A stretch of 64,000 nucleotides of DNA from an uncultured Bacillaceae bacterium (GCA_947497585.1 CANMHG010000009.1:1-64000); one strand, 5' to 3'. Shown: positions 34,127-43,466, numbered from the stretch's first letter. Notes: generated from the sequence alone by a model not told the origin. Translations and numbers: made by a program.

Positions 34127-35407
34127 ATGACTGCTGCAGTCTTATTTGGTAGTTTTGCACTACTATTACTTTTAAGTGTTCCCATTGGGATTTCAATTGG
34201 TTTAGCAACACTTATTACCATCTTCTACTCAGGAACTCTACCGGTAGAATTCTTAGCAAAAGAATTAGTAACATCCGTAGATTCCTTTCCTCTTATGGCA
34301 GTTCCTTTCTTTATCCTTGCTGGTGAAATTATGGGTAAGGGTGGAATTTCAGAGAGACTATTTAATGTAGCAAATGCGTTAGTAGGAAATAGAACAGGTG
34401 GATTTGCCATTGCTACAATCGTAACTTGTATGTTCTTCGCAGCCATTTCAGGATCAGGTCCTGCTACGGTTGCTGCAATTGGTGGGATTATGATTCCTGC
34501 TATGGTGCGTCAAGGGTATGATAAGAAGTTTGCTACTGCTGTTGTAGCAGCTGCAGGTTCAATTGGGGTTATTATTCCCCCGAGTATTCCAATGGTTATT
34601 TATGGTGTAACAGGAAATACATCTATTGGAGATTTGTTTATTGCAGGTATCGTTCCTGGTGTTTTAGTAGGTCTTTCAATGATTGTTTGGGCTTATTACT
34701 ATTCAAAGAAAAAAGGCTATAAAGGTCTTGCAGAACCAACTTCACTATTGAAAATATGGAAAGCAACATGGGATGCAAAATGGGCATTATTAATTCCGAT
34801 TATTATTTTAGGTGGAATTTATGGTGGGTATTTCACACCAACTGAGGCAGCTGTTATCGCTGTTGTTTATGGACTATTTGCTTCAATGGTACTTTACAGA
34901 GAGCTTAAATTTAAAGAATTACCTAAAGTTTTAATTGATTCTGCATTAACGACTGCTACGGTATTAATCATTGTTGGTACAGCAACTGCATTTGGACGTT
35001 TCTTAACGATCGAACAAATTCCAAATAAAGTTGCAAATGCGATGATGTCAATTTCAAGTGAACCGATTATCATCATCTTATTGATTACTGTACTTTTATT
35101 ATTCGTTGGTATGTTTATGGATACATTAGCAGCGATTATTATCTTAACACCAATATTGTTACCAATTGCTATTCAAATTGGGTATGATCCAGTTCACTTT
35201 GGTATTTTAATGATTGTTAACCTGGCGATTGGATTCTTCACTCCACCAGTAGGTGTAAACCTGTTTGTTGGGTCAGGTATTTCTGGGGTTTCAATGGGAG
35301 CATTATCACGTGCAGTTATGCCATTCGTAATTGCTATGTTAATCACTTTGATTTTCCTAACGTTTGTTCCACAACTGTCCTTATTTTTAGTCGGACTAGG
35401 CAAATAA
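34127..35407 (+). CDS. dctM: TRAP transporter large membrane subunit DctM
   Basis: The protein is 426 aa with about 12 hydrophobic segments. It shows the DctM hallmarks PLMAVPFFILAGEIMGKGGIS, ISGSGPATVAAIGGIMIPAM, IIPPSIPMVIYGV and TPTEAAVIAVVYGL; the second half repeats the layout with IGFFTPPVGVNLFVGSGI. It forms the transport channel with DctQ. TAGGGGG precedes the ATG. The kinase gene follows after 31 nt. Confidence 0.94.
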   Translation: MTAAVLFGSFALLLLLSVPIGISIGLATLITIFYSGTLPVEFLAKELVTSVDSFPLMAVPFFILAGEIMGKGGISERLFNVANALVGNRTGGFAIATIVTCMFFAAISGSGPATVAAIGGIMIPAMVRQGYDKKFATAVVAAAGSIGVIIPPSIPMVIYGVTGNTSIGDLFIAGIVPGVLVGLSMIVWAYYYSKKKGYKGLAEPTSLLKIWKATWDAKWALLIPIIILGGIYGGYFTPTEAAVIAVVYGLFASMVLYRELKFKELPKVLIDSALTTATVLIIVGTATAFGRFLTIEQIPNKVANAMMSISSEPIIIILLITVLLLFVGMFMDTLAAIIILTPILLPIAIQIGYDPVHFGILMIVNLAIGFFTPPVGVNLFVGSGISGVSMGALSRAVMPFVIAMLITLIFLTFVPQLSLFLVGLGK

Positions 35408-35438
35408 ATTTTATTTGAAAGAGAAGAGGGTGTGACCA

Positions 35439-36404
35439 ATGAATAACATTGATGTGTTTACGTTTGGTGAAACAATGGTTCTATTTCAAGCAGAGCAAAT
35501 GCTTCCGCTTGAATATGTTCACACCTTTCCAAAGCTAATAGGCGGTGCCGAATCAAATGTAGCAATCGGATTAGCTAGACTAGGTCATTCAGTTGGGTGG
35601 TTTAGTAAGTTAGGCGATGATCCATTTGGTCGATATATTCATAAGTTTATTCGTGGGGAAGGTGTGGATACATCTTCCTGTCTTTTTACAGAAAAAGCCC
35701 AAACCGGCCTACTTTTTAAGGAAAGGTTATCACCAGAAGATGTAAATGTTTACTACTATCGAAAAAATTCAGCGGCAAGCTTAATGGAGCCAGCTGACTT
35801 GAATGAAGACTACATATCACAAGCAAAAATTCTTCACATTACAGGGATTACACCTGCATTAAGTGAAACATGCTATCAAACTGTGATGGCGGCAATTCAA
35901 ATAGCGAAGAAAAACAACATAACCATTGTGTTTGATCCTAATTTACGATTAAAGCTTTGGTCTGCTGAAAGGGCTAAAGAAGTTTTCAATGAAATTGCAT
36001 CATATGCTGATGTGATTTTGCCAGGCCTTGATGAAGGTCAGTTTATGACTGGTAAAACCGAGGTAGAAGATGTAGCCGAGGCCTTAATGGGTGATCAAGA
36101 TAAGACAATTATTATCAAGCTGGGAAGTAAGGGTGCTTATTTGCACACTAAACATGAGAAGGTATACGTTGAAGGTTTTCCTGTTGATCGTATTGTAGAT
36201 CCAGTAGGAGCAGGTGACGGATTCGCTGCAGGCATCCTTAGTGGACTTTTACGAAAGGATCCATTACCACTCGTCGTCAAAAGAGCCAATGCGATTGGTG
36301 CCATTGTTGTCGGGGTAAGTGGAGATGTTGAGGGCTTACCAACACTACCTGCCGTTGAGAGATTTATGGAGCCAGCTTCAGGTTCTCGTGATGTAAAACG
36401 ATAA
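35439..36404 (+). CDS. kdgK: Sugar kinase, 2-keto-3-deoxygluconate kinase-like
   Basis: The protein is 321 aa, PfkB family. FGETMVLFQAE at the N-terminus, GGAESNVAIGLARLGHSVGWFSKLG for sugar binding, VFDPNLRLKLW, and the catalytic DPVGAGDGFAAGILSGLL with the anion hole and Asp base. In this context it would phosphorylate 2-keto-3-deoxygluconate or -galactonate to the 6-phosphate, the substrate of the next gene product. AAGAGGGTG precedes the ATG, and eda follows after 16 nt. Confidence 0.87.
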   Translation: MNNIDVFTFGETMVLFQAEQMLPLEYVHTFPKLIGGAESNVAIGLARLGHSVGWFSKLGDDPFGRYIHKFIRGEGVDTSSCLFTEKAQTGLLFKERLSPEDVNVYYYRKNSAASLMEPADLNEDYISQAKILHITGITPALSETCYQTVMAAIQIAKKNNITIVFDPNLRLKLWSAERAKEVFNEIASYADVILPGLDEGQFMTGKTEVEDVAEALMGDQDKTIIIKLGSKGAYLHTKHEKVYVEGFPVDRIVDPVGAGDGFAAGILSGLLRKDPLPLVVKRANAIGAIVVGVSGDVEGLPTLPAVERFMEPASGSRDVKR

Positions 36405-36420
36405 GGGAGGAATACGGACA

Positions 36421-37074
36421 ATGAAAAAGTGGGAAAATCTTATCCGTTTGAAGGAATCTGGTCTAGTAGCAGTTATCCGTAGACCAAAAGAAACACAAAT
36501 TCATGGAATCGCGGAAGCACTTGTAAAGGGTGGAGTAGGTGCATTAGAAATAACGCTTGATACACCTGGTGCTTTACGTATGATTGAAAGCTTAAAAGAA
36601 ACGTTTGGTGATAAGGTGTTAGTTGGTGCTGGAACAGTACTTGATGCAATTTCAGCAAAATCAGCGATTGATGCAGGAGCGGACTTTATCTTTTCACCAA
36701 CATTTGATGTAGAAACCATTCAAATCACAAATCGATATGGAAAAATCTCAATTCCTGGAGTTATGACACCAACTGAAGTTGTTGGGGCATATTCAGCAGG
36801 GGCAGACTTATTAAAAGTCTTCCCTGGAGACTCGCTAGGCATTGATTACATAAAAAATCTTAAAGGTCCACTTCCGCATATCCCAATGATGCCAACGGGT
36901 GGAGTGAGCTTAGATAATGTAGAGGCATTTATCAAGAGTGGTGCAATCGCAGTTGGAGCGGGTGGAACACTTCTAGATAAAAAAGCAATCGAAGAGGAAC
37001 GCTATGAGGTGTTAACTCAAATTGCAGAGCAGTTTATCGCTAAAATTCAAAAAGCTCGTCAAAGTTTAACATAA
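36421..37074 (+). CDS. eda: KDPG/KDPGal aldolase
   Basis: The protein is 217 aa, the usual Eda length. VAVIRRP, GGVGALEITLDTPGAL with Glu43, GAGTVLD, FIFSPTFD, IPGVMTPTEV and the Schiff-base Lys132 in LLKVFPGD are all present. It cleaves 2-keto-3-deoxy-6-phospho-gluconate or -galactonate to pyruvate and glyceraldehyde 3-phosphate. AAGGGAGG precedes the ATG. It lies between kinase and dehydratase genes, completing an Entner-Doudoroff-type route. Confidence 0.92.
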   Translation: MKKWENLIRLKESGLVAVIRRPKETQIHGIAEALVKGGVGALEITLDTPGALRMIESLKETFGDKVLVGAGTVLDAISAKSAIDAGADFIFSPTFDVETIQITNRYGKISIPGVMTPTEVVGAYSAGADLLKVFPGDSLGIDYIKNLKGPLPHIPMMPTGGVSLDNVEAFIKSGAIAVGAGGTLLDKKAIEEERYEVLTQIAEQFIAKIQKARQSLT

Positions 37075-37090
37075 GTGAGGTACATGATCT

Positions 37091-38239
37091 ATGAAAATTA
37101 CAAAGTTTGAAACATTTATCGTTCCACCAAGATGGCTGTTTTTAAAGATTGAAACAGATGAAGGAATTGTCGGTTGGGGAGAGCCTATTGTTGAGGGACG
37201 TGCAGCAACAGTAAAAGCAGCTGTAGAGGAATTAAGTGAGTATTTAATAGGTAAAGACCCGTTACGAATTGAAGATCATTGGCAAACCATGTATCGATCA
37301 GGTTTCTACCGTGGTGGTCCAATTTTAATGAGTGCAATATCAGGAATTGATCAAGCTCTTTGGGATATTAAAGGGAAATATCACAATGCACCAGTGTATG
37401 AACTAATGGGTGGAGCTTGTCGCGATTCTGTTCGAGTTTATTCATGGATTGGTGGAGACCGTCCAAGCGATGTTGGAAAAGCGGCAAAGGAAGCGGTTGA
37501 AGCTGGCTTTACGGCTGTAAAAATGAACGGTACAGAAGAGCTGCAATATATTGATTCTTATCAAAAGATTGATGAAGCAGTTGCTCGAATTGCCGCAGTT
37601 CGAGAAGCGGTTGGTGAATATGTAGGAATCGGAATTGATTTCCACGGTCGCGTTCATAAACCAATGGCAAAAATTTTAGCAAAAGAATTAGAGCAGTTTA
37701 GACCTATGTTCATTGAAGAGCCAGTTTTACCTGAAAACAATGAGGCTCTTCGTGAGATCGCTCGTGCTACAAATATACCAATTGCAACTGGGGAAAGAAT
37801 GTTCTCAAAATGGGATTTTAAAAAGCTATTAGAGGATGGATATGTAGATATCATCCAACCTGATTTATCTCATGCAGGCGGAATTACTGAATGTAAGAAG
37901 ATTTTCGCGATGGCTGAAGCATATGATGTGGCTGTTGCACCACATTGTCCATTAGGACCAATTGCATTAGCTTCTTGTTTACAAGTAGATGCCACTTCAC
38001 ACAATGTTTTCATTCAAGAGCAAAGCTTAGGTATTCATTATAATCAAGGCAGTGATTTGCTAGATTATTTACATGATAAGAAAGTGTTTGAATACAAAGA
38101 TGGGTATGTAGATATGCTTCAGCAACCAGGCTTAGGCATTTCAATTAACGAAGAATTTGTAAGAAAGCAGGCAGAGGAAGGGCATAATTGGAAAAACCCT
38201 GTATGGCGTCATAAGGACGGTACAATCGCTGAGTGGTAA
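37091..38239 (+). CDS. dgoD: D-galactonate dehydratase-like enolase-superfamily enzyme
   Basis: The protein is 382 aa and matches my recollection of E. coli DgoD along its length: [46 protein letters not shown], the DFHGR and EEP metal-ligand motifs, [26 protein letters not shown], and [15 protein letters not shown] with the catalytic His. It dehydrates an aldonate to a 2-keto-3-deoxy acid; galactonate is the best guess, but close relatives act on other aldonates. It lies directly after eda and shares its transcript. Confidence 0.88.
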   Translation: MKITKFETFIVPPRWLFLKIETDEGIVGWGEPIVEGRAATVKAAVEELSEYLIGKDPLRIEDHWQTMYRSGFYRGGPILMSAISGIDQALWDIKGKYHNAPVYELMGGACRDSVRVYSWIGGDRPSDVGKAAKEAVEAGFTAVKMNGTEELQYIDSYQKIDEAVARIAAVREAVGEYVGIGIDFHGRVHKPMAKILAKELEQFRPMFIEEPVLPENNEALREIARATNIPIATGERMFSKWDFKKLLEDGYVDIIQPDLSHAGGITECKKIFAMAEAYDVAVAPHCPLGPIALASCLQVDATSHNVFIQEQSLGIHYNQGSDLLDYLHDKKVFEYKDGYVDMLQQPGLGISINEEFVRKQAEEGHNWKNPVWRHKDGTIAEW

Positions 38240-38245
38240 GATGAC

Positions 38246-39142
38246 ATGACGATATTTATACAAGTTGTACTACCTGTTTTGCTCGTGTTTTTAGCCGGCT
38301 TTGGCATTCAGAAGTGGAAAAGGCTTGAAATTAAGCCTCTTTCTACTGTTGCCATCTATATATTAACTCCCTTACTTGTGTTTTACACCTTTTATACAGC
38401 TGAGCTTGATCAGCAGTATGCGATGATGGTTTTATTTTCTGGTTTGCTACTATTTGGATTAATTATTATTAATATTATCTACTGTAAAATTCGTAAGCAT
38501 GATGCTTCCGTTGAAAGCGGGCTAATTTTGGGTACTGCTTTCATGAATGCTGGTAATTATGGAGCACCGATTGTGTTATTTGCCTACGGAGAAGTAGGCT
38601 TTGCCTATGCAGTCACTTTTCTCGTTTTACAGGCCATCATCATGAACTTCTTTGGTGTGTATTATGCTGCGAGGGGACAGGCTGGGGTTAAATTTGCGTT
38701 AAAAGCCGTACTTGAGATGCCTGCTACCTGGGCAGTTTTACTTGCTCTCCTATTTAACTTGGGGAATATGCCAGTCCCTGATTATATTTTGTCAGTTGTT
38801 AAGCTTGTAGGTGATGCTACAATCCCTGTGGTTATGGTTATTTTAGGGATGCAGCTAGCAGAAATAAAGCTGAAAAGTATGGAATGGGACAAAATATCCT
38901 TCGGGGTCATTACAAGATTATTTTTATCACCACTTCTTGCATTTGGATTATGTCTAATCCTCCCAATGGATCCGCTTCTTCAAAAGGTACTCATTCTTTC
39001 AGCCGCAATGCCATCTGCTGCAACAACCGTTCTATATGCTGTTCAATATGATACCGAGCCAGATCTTGTCTCGAGCATCACACTTATTACAACATTAATC
39101 AGCATCATTACAATTACCGTATTACTGATTATATTAGGATAA
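38246..39142 (+). CDS. AEC family transporter
   Basis: The protein is 298 aa with about ten hydrophobic helices in two five-helix halves and a polar centre. It has the family marks ISILTPLLVFYTF-like helix, FMNAGNYGAPIVLFAYGE and AAMPSAATTVLYAVQYD. AEC carriers move organic acids or auxin-like anions, often as efflux or malate-type systems. It starts 6 nt after dgoD with only a weak ribosome site, so translational coupling is likely. It may export or take up an acid of this pathway. Confidence 0.88.
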   Translation: MTIFIQVVLPVLLVFLAGFGIQKWKRLEIKPLSTVAIYILTPLLVFYTFYTAELDQQYAMMVLFSGLLLFGLIIINIIYCKIRKHDASVESGLILGTAFMNAGNYGAPIVLFAYGEVGFAYAVTFLVLQAIIMNFFGVYYAARGQAGVKFALKAVLEMPATWAVLLALLFNLGNMPVPDYILSVVKLVGDATIPVVMVILGMQLAEIKLKSMEWDKISFGVITRLFLSPLLAFGLCLILPMDPLLQKVLILSAAMPSAATTVLYAVQYDTEPDLVSSITLITTLISIITITVLLIILG

Positions 39143-39168
39143 ACAATATCGAAGGAGTGTCCAATAAC

Positions 39169-40164
39169 ATGGGTCAATTTAAAGTACTTGTCACAGACTA
39201 CGAATATGAAACATTTGCTCCTGAAAAGGAAGTTTTAGATAAGCTTGGACTTGAGCTCACATTTGCTCAATGTCGCACCGAGGATGATGTGATTGAAGCA
39301 GCTAAAGATGCAGATGCGCTAATCAATCAATATGCTCCTATTTCACGAAGAGTTATTGAAAAGCTTGAAAAATGCAAGGTGATTTCGCGTTATGGAGTTG
39401 GCTTTAATACTATCGATATTGAAGCAGCGACTGAAAAAGGAATCATTGTAGGAAATGTAACAGATTACTGCTTAGATGAAGTATCTGATCATGCAATGGC
39501 ACTTCTCCTTTCCTGTGCACGTAAAGTAACGCTTATGAATAACGAAGTGAAAAATGGAAATTGGAATTTCAATGTAGCGGTCCCAATCTACCGTTTAAGA
39601 GGACGTACTCTAGGGCTTGTTGGCTTTGGAAATATACCTCAAACAGTAGCTAAAAAAGCTCAGGCTTTTGGCCTGAATGTAATTGCTTTTGACCCATATG
39701 TTCCTGAGGAAGTTGCAAAAGGAGCCAATGTTGAATTAGTCACACTTGATGAACTATGTGAGCGTTCAGACTTTATCTCTGTTCATGCACCACTTAATAA
39801 GCATACACAAGGTATGATTAGCCATGATCAGTTTAACAAAATGAAAAAAGAAGCATTCATCATTAACACGGCTCGTGGTCCAGTTATTGATGAAGCAGCT
39901 TTAATTGTTGCCCTGCAAGAAGGAAAAATAGCAGGAGCAGGATTAGATGTTGTTGAGGTTGAGCCAATTGAAGCTACGAACCCGTTGTTAAAAATGGACA
40001 ATGTCATCCTTAATCCACACTCTGCGTTCTACTCTGTTGAGGCCGAAACTGAGCTAAAACGTAAAACCGCCGAAAACGTAGCAGATGTCCTTTCAGGGTT
40101 CTATCCAACGTATTTGGTGAACAAAGATGTGAAGGTTAAAGTAAGTTTAAAAGATAAAGAATAG
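39169..40164 (+). CDS. D-isomer 2-hydroxyacid dehydrogenase (CtBP/PGDH-like)
   Basis: The protein is 331 aa. YGVGFNTIDIEAAT and DEVSDHAMALLLSCAR precede the nucleotide-binding core, GLVGFGNIPQTVAKKA, where the usual GxGxxG reads GFGNIP. The catalytic Arg is in NTARGPVIDEAAL, Glu in VEVEPIE and His in NPHSAFYS. It likely interconverts a 2-keto acid and a D-2-hydroxyacid. ATG 39169 has GAAGGAG 12 nt upstream; GTG 39157 overlaps that site. Its exact substrate in the sugar-acid route is unknown. Confidence 0.87.
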   Translation: MGQFKVLVTDYEYETFAPEKEVLDKLGLELTFAQCRTEDDVIEAAKDADALINQYAPISRRVIEKLEKCKVISRYGVGFNTIDIEAATEKGIIVGNVTDYCLDEVSDHAMALLLSCARKVTLMNNEVKNGNWNFNVAVPIYRLRGRTLGLVGFGNIPQTVAKKAQAFGLNVIAFDPYVPEEVAKGANVELVTLDELCERSDFISVHAPLNKHTQGMISHDQFNKMKKEAFIINTARGPVIDEAALIVALQEGKIAGAGLDVVEVEPIEATNPLLKMDNVILNPHSAFYSVEAETELKRKTAENVADVLSGFYPTYLVNKDVKVKVSLKDKE

Positions 40165-40185
40165 GTTAAAAAAGGGGGATATGAA

Positions 40186-41091
40186 ATGCCAACTCCAATG
40201 TTTAAAGGAATTATTCCGCCTGTTTCCACCATCTTTCATGAAGATGGAAGCTTTGATCAAGAGGGAACAGCACGGTTAATTGATTACCTGCTTAATTCAG
40301 GTGTGAATGGTTTGTTTTTCTTAGGAACAGGCGGAGAGTTTAGTCAAATGTCTGTTTCTCAGCGAAAAGAAGTGGCTGAATTTGCAGTCTCTTATGTAAA
40401 AGGTCGAGTACCTGTGCTGATTGGAACGGGAAGTGCAAGTACAGATGAAGTCATTGAGTTATCCTTGCATGCAAAGGGTGTTGGTGCGGATGGTGTGGTT
40501 GTTATCAATCCATACTATTGGCCATTATCAGAGGATAATCTATATGCTCATTTTGCTAAAATCGCAGAAGCTGTAGATCTACCAATCCTACTATATAATT
40601 TTCCTAACTTAACGGGACAAGACTTATCGCCTGAATTTGTTCGCAAACTAGTAAGTACGTACTCAAACATTGTAGGAATTAAGGAGACAGTAGACACAGC
40701 AGGTCATATTCGTGAAATGATTTTAAAGGTGAAATCAGTTAGACCGGACTTTTCAGTATTTGCTGGTTTTGACGACCACTTATTTAATACACTAGCTCTT
40801 GGTGGAGACGGTGCAATTTCTGCAAGTGCGAACTACGCTCCCGAATTAACGATTGGCATCTACAAAGCTTTTCAATCTGAGGATTATGCAAAAGCAATTG
40901 AATTACATAAACAGCTTGCTCCACTGCCTTTAATGTATAAACTAGATTCACCATTTGTAAGTGTCATTAAAGAGGCAATTGTCATGAGAGGATTACCAAT
41001 TTCAACTCACGTACTAGGCCCGGCTAGTCCACTATCGGCTGTTAAAAAACAAGAGCTAAAAGATATACTAAACATGGCTAATTTATTATAA
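40186..41091 (+). CDS. DapA-family aldolase, KDG aldolase-like
   Basis: The protein is 301 aa, a class I TIM-barrel aldolase of the DHDPS/N-acetylneuraminate lyase superfamily. FFLGTGGEFSQMS is the pyruvate-carboxylate loop. Tyr137 (LLYNFP) and the Schiff-base Lys166 (IVGIKET) are present. In this cluster it is more likely an aldolase or dehydratase for 2-keto-3-deoxy sugar acids than dihydrodipicolinate synthase. It would give a non-phosphorylated branch beside the kinase/Eda route. AAAGGGGG precedes the ATG. Confidence 0.87.
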   Translation: MPTPMFKGIIPPVSTIFHEDGSFDQEGTARLIDYLLNSGVNGLFFLGTGGEFSQMSVSQRKEVAEFAVSYVKGRVPVLIGTGSASTDEVIELSLHAKGVGADGVVVINPYYWPLSEDNLYAHFAKIAEAVDLPILLYNFPNLTGQDLSPEFVRKLVSTYSNIVGIKETVDTAGHIREMILKVKSVRPDFSVFAGFDDHLFNTLALGGDGAISASANYAPELTIGIYKAFQSEDYAKAIELHKQLAPLPLMYKLDSPFVSVIKEAIVMRGLPISTHVLGPASPLSAVKKQELKDILNMANLL

Positions 41092-41109
41092 TTAAAGGAG
41101 ACAACAACC

Positions 41110-41376
41110 ATGGACAATCGTGTTAGTAAAACAATCACAGTTAACATTACCGAAGACGTAACAATCGTAGAAGTCAGCAAAGCCACACAAAAATACAACT
41201 CAGAAATCTACCTTAAAAAAATGGTAAACGGCACACCACACGAAATCAACCTAAAAAGCTTCCTTGGGTTAATTACACTTCAATTGAAAAATGGCGATAA
41301 ATTAACCATAGAAGCCGAAGGAAACGACGCCCAACAAGCAGTTGACGAAGTGGCGAATTATCTGGCGAAGGAATAA
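41110..41376 (+). CDS. HPr-family protein lacking His15 (Crh-like)
   Basis: The protein is 88 aa. It aligns with HPr without gaps from residue 1 to KYNSEI at 28-33. At HPr positions 13-18 (GIHARP) it reads ITEDVT, so the phosphocarrier His15 is Glu and Arg17 is Val. A four-residue insertion follows, after which NLKSFLGL keeps the equivalent of regulatory Ser46 (here Ser50), the site modified by HPr kinase. The protein should not pass phosphate in the PTS but could act as a seryl-phosphorylated co-regulator, as Crh does. It starts 19 nt after the aldolase gene with AAAGGAG, as the last gene of the sugar-acid run. Confidence 0.85.
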   Translation: MDNRVSKTITVNITEDVTIVEVSKATQKYNSEIYLKKMVNGTPHEINLKSFLGLITLQLKNGDKLTIEAEGNDAQQAVDEVANYLAKE

Positions 41377-41404
41377 CTTTACTATTAAATCGGGGGATGA
41401 AAAG

Positions 41405-42511
41405 ATGAAATCTAGGTGGCTAATTAAAACCCATCACATACACGCTGTTTTAGTAGGCTTACTTCTACTATCAGGTCTAAGTCTTTTCATTCAACCTGTA
41501 CGCACATTCTTCAACGAATGGAAAATCCCTCTAGTGGCGATTCACACATGGATCGCCCTTTTTTATATCATCATTGTCCTATTCTCACTAAAAAGAGCAA
41601 TCAAATACACGTTCAAAAAACCAACTCTAAAAAAATTCAACTTGCAATTCATCATTATCCTATTTATCGCCTGGAGCCTATCAGGTGCGATCATGTATTT
41701 CCAAGCTCATTTTCCAGTACACATCCGAAACACAGCGGTAACTATTCACGATACGGTTACCTGGATTGCGATTCCATGGCTACTCATTCACAGCATCAGT
41801 CACGCTTTCAAACTAGAAATACCTTGGCCACTATGGTGGAAACGACATGCGAAAAAGCCTGAATGGATTCAAGAAAATCGGCTAGAACGAAGAGACTTTA
41901 TCAAATCATTATCCCTAATAACAATCATGATTTTCATCGGCGGCTGGCTAAAATGGCTAACACCAATGCTGCATACCTCAACCGAAACCAATCGTAGAAG
42001 AGGTTATTTTCGCATCTACAATGTAACAAATGATTACCCACGATATGAAAACAATGATTGGAGTCTCACCATTGACGGACTCGTTGAAGAGAAAAAGGTA
42101 TTCAGCATGCAACAAATGAGGCAGCTAAAATGGAATACCATTATCGATGATTTTCATTGTGTAACTGGCTGGAGTGTAAGAGGAGTCGAGTTAACAGGGG
42201 TATATATTAAGGATTTATTTGAAACCCACAATATAAAGCCTAATGATCACTATATCACCGCTTATTCCGGTGATGGAATGTACTTCGACAGCTTTACATT
42301 AACACAACTAGTGGATGAAGAAGCTATGCTCGTATTCGAGTTAGATGGTGCTCCCCTTAAAAAGGCCCAAGGCTACCCTTGTCGTTTATACCATCCTACG
42401 ATGTATGGATACAAATCAGTGAAATGGGTTGATCGTCTTACAGTTACTGATAAACGTGAATATGGCTATTGGCAGCAGAATGGAGATTATGATTTAGATG
42501 GGTACTTATAG
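41405..42511 (+). CDS. Cytochrome b-like / molybdopterin oxidoreductase fusion
   Basis: The protein is 368 aa. Residues 12-135 hold four helices with His residues (IHTW at 47, IHDT at 115, IHS at 129, SHAF at 133) suited to bind heme b. Then comes ERRDFIKSL at 161-169, a Tat-type twin-arginine motif, and a hydrophobic helix to about 187. Residues 200-368 form a sulfite-oxidase-type Moco domain with Cys252 in FHCVTGWS, GVYIKDLFE and YPCRLYHPTMYGYKSVKW. ATG 41405 lies behind GGGGGATG. It resembles MsrP/MsrQ (YedYZ) fused in one chain in reverse order. The substrate is unknown. It overlaps the next gene by 14 nt. Confidence 0.82.
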   Translation: MKSRWLIKTHHIHAVLVGLLLLSGLSLFIQPVRTFFNEWKIPLVAIHTWIALFYIIIVLFSLKRAIKYTFKKPTLKKFNLQFIIILFIAWSLSGAIMYFQAHFPVHIRNTAVTIHDTVTWIAIPWLLIHSISHAFKLEIPWPLWWKRHAKKPEWIQENRLERRDFIKSLSLITIMIFIGGWLKWLTPMLHTSTETNRRRGYFRIYNVTNDYPRYENNDWSLTIDGLVEEKKVFSMQQMRQLKWNTIIDDFHCVTGWSVRGVELTGVYIKDLFETHNIKPNDHYITAYSGDGMYFDSFTLTQLVDEEAMLVFELDGAPLKKAQGYPCRLYHPTMYGYKSVKWVDRLTVTDKREYGYWQQNGDYDLDGYL

Positions 42512-43217
42512 GCCAATTAAAAAATGGTTACTTCCACTATTGTCAATCATCATTGGTCTAGCGATTGGATTTTCAGTTTTTCCGAGTGAACAGCAGCACC
42601 GTTTACAAGCATGGGAAAAGGCTTTGGAAATCTATGAAAGCGAGAATTTTTCAATTGAAACGGTATATACAAGGGATGACCAGCTCTATTCATCTAGTAT
42701 AGGGACTTGGATGCATGATCGTGCTAGCTATGATGTATCGACCCCTGTATCTGATGACACGAATTTCAACTTTACAGTCTACTTTATGGAGGATAAAATT
42801 TATGTAAATAGCGGTGAAGAGTGGGTCTATGGAGAAAGGCCACATCGTTTAATACAAGAATTCATTCCACTAGACCAACCATTTACATGGGTACGAGATC
42901 TTTTGAAAAATGCTGATGAGATTATGATTGATAAGGCAGACTTTTCGATAATCTATCGAGCCTTTTTCAAGAATTTTAATGATATTGAATTTAGAGGTAT
43001 CAGGTTAGAGGAACAGCAAAATACGACGCTTGAGATGACTATTTTTAATGGTAGATTGGATACTATTGAGTTATATGCCGAGCCTATCAGACCTAAAACA
43101 GTAGGTCCACTTGTTTCCTATCCAGAAAAACTTGTCTATCGATTAGAATTCAATCCTACTGATATAACAAATTTGGAACTACCAGCTGATGCTCATTCAG
43201 CTAAGGAGCTTGAATAG
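42498..43217 (+). CDS. Hypothetical membrane-anchored extracytoplasmic protein
   Basis: The protein is 239 aa. A basic N-terminus and one helix (LLPLLSIIIGLAIGFSVF, about 11-28) anchor it; there is no lipobox Cys. The rest is a soluble beta-rich domain (SIETVYTRDDQLYSSSIGTW, KIYVNSGEEWVYGERPH, TLEMTIFNGRLDTIELYAEP), reminiscent of LolA/LppX-type lipid-binding folds, but this is only an impression. It overlaps the molybdoenzyme gene by 14 nt, so the two are translated together and may form a complex outside the membrane. Confidence 0.7.
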   Translation: MGTYRPIKKWLLPLLSIIIGLAIGFSVFPSEQQHRLQAWEKALEIYESENFSIETVYTRDDQLYSSSIGTWMHDRASYDVSTPVSDDTNFNFTVYFMEDKIYVNSGEEWVYGERPHRLIQEFIPLDQPFTWVRDLLKNADEIMIDKADFSIIYRAFFKNFNDIEFRGIRLEEQQNTTLEMTIFNGRLDTIELYAEPIRPKTVGPLVSYPEKLVYRLEFNPTDITNLELPADAHSAKELE

Positions 43218-43305
43218 AAAAGACCAAAAGTTGTTGAGTATTTAAAATAATAATGGTAGAATAATAATCGTCTAAATGTCTTGCAGTCATTAGTCATAAT
43301 TAAAC

Positions 43306-43334
43306 TTATTACATCGTAGAAGTTATACTATAAT
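43306..43334 (+). promoter_or_regulatory. Sigma-A promoter of the first MpsC-family gene
   Basis: TTATTA, 17 nt, TATAAT. A leader of about 95 nt would run from here into the terminator at 43401-43440. Confidence 0.6.
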
Positions 43335-43400
43335 TGATATTAATAAACATACATATACACCAGACGGTAAATGGAAGAACAATAAAAAAGTCTTATCCAT

Positions 43401-43440
43401 GGCCTAACTTCTTAATCTGAAGTTAGGCCTTTTTATTTTT
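43401..43440 (+). terminator. Terminator in the leader of the first MpsC-family gene
   Basis: GGCCTAACTTC and GAAGTTAGGCC pair perfectly across 7 nt, then TTTTTATTTTT. It ends 27 nt before the start codon, leaving no room for another promoter. Confidence 0.85.
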
Positions 43441-43466
43441 ACAGATTCGGAGATGAAGATATTCTT

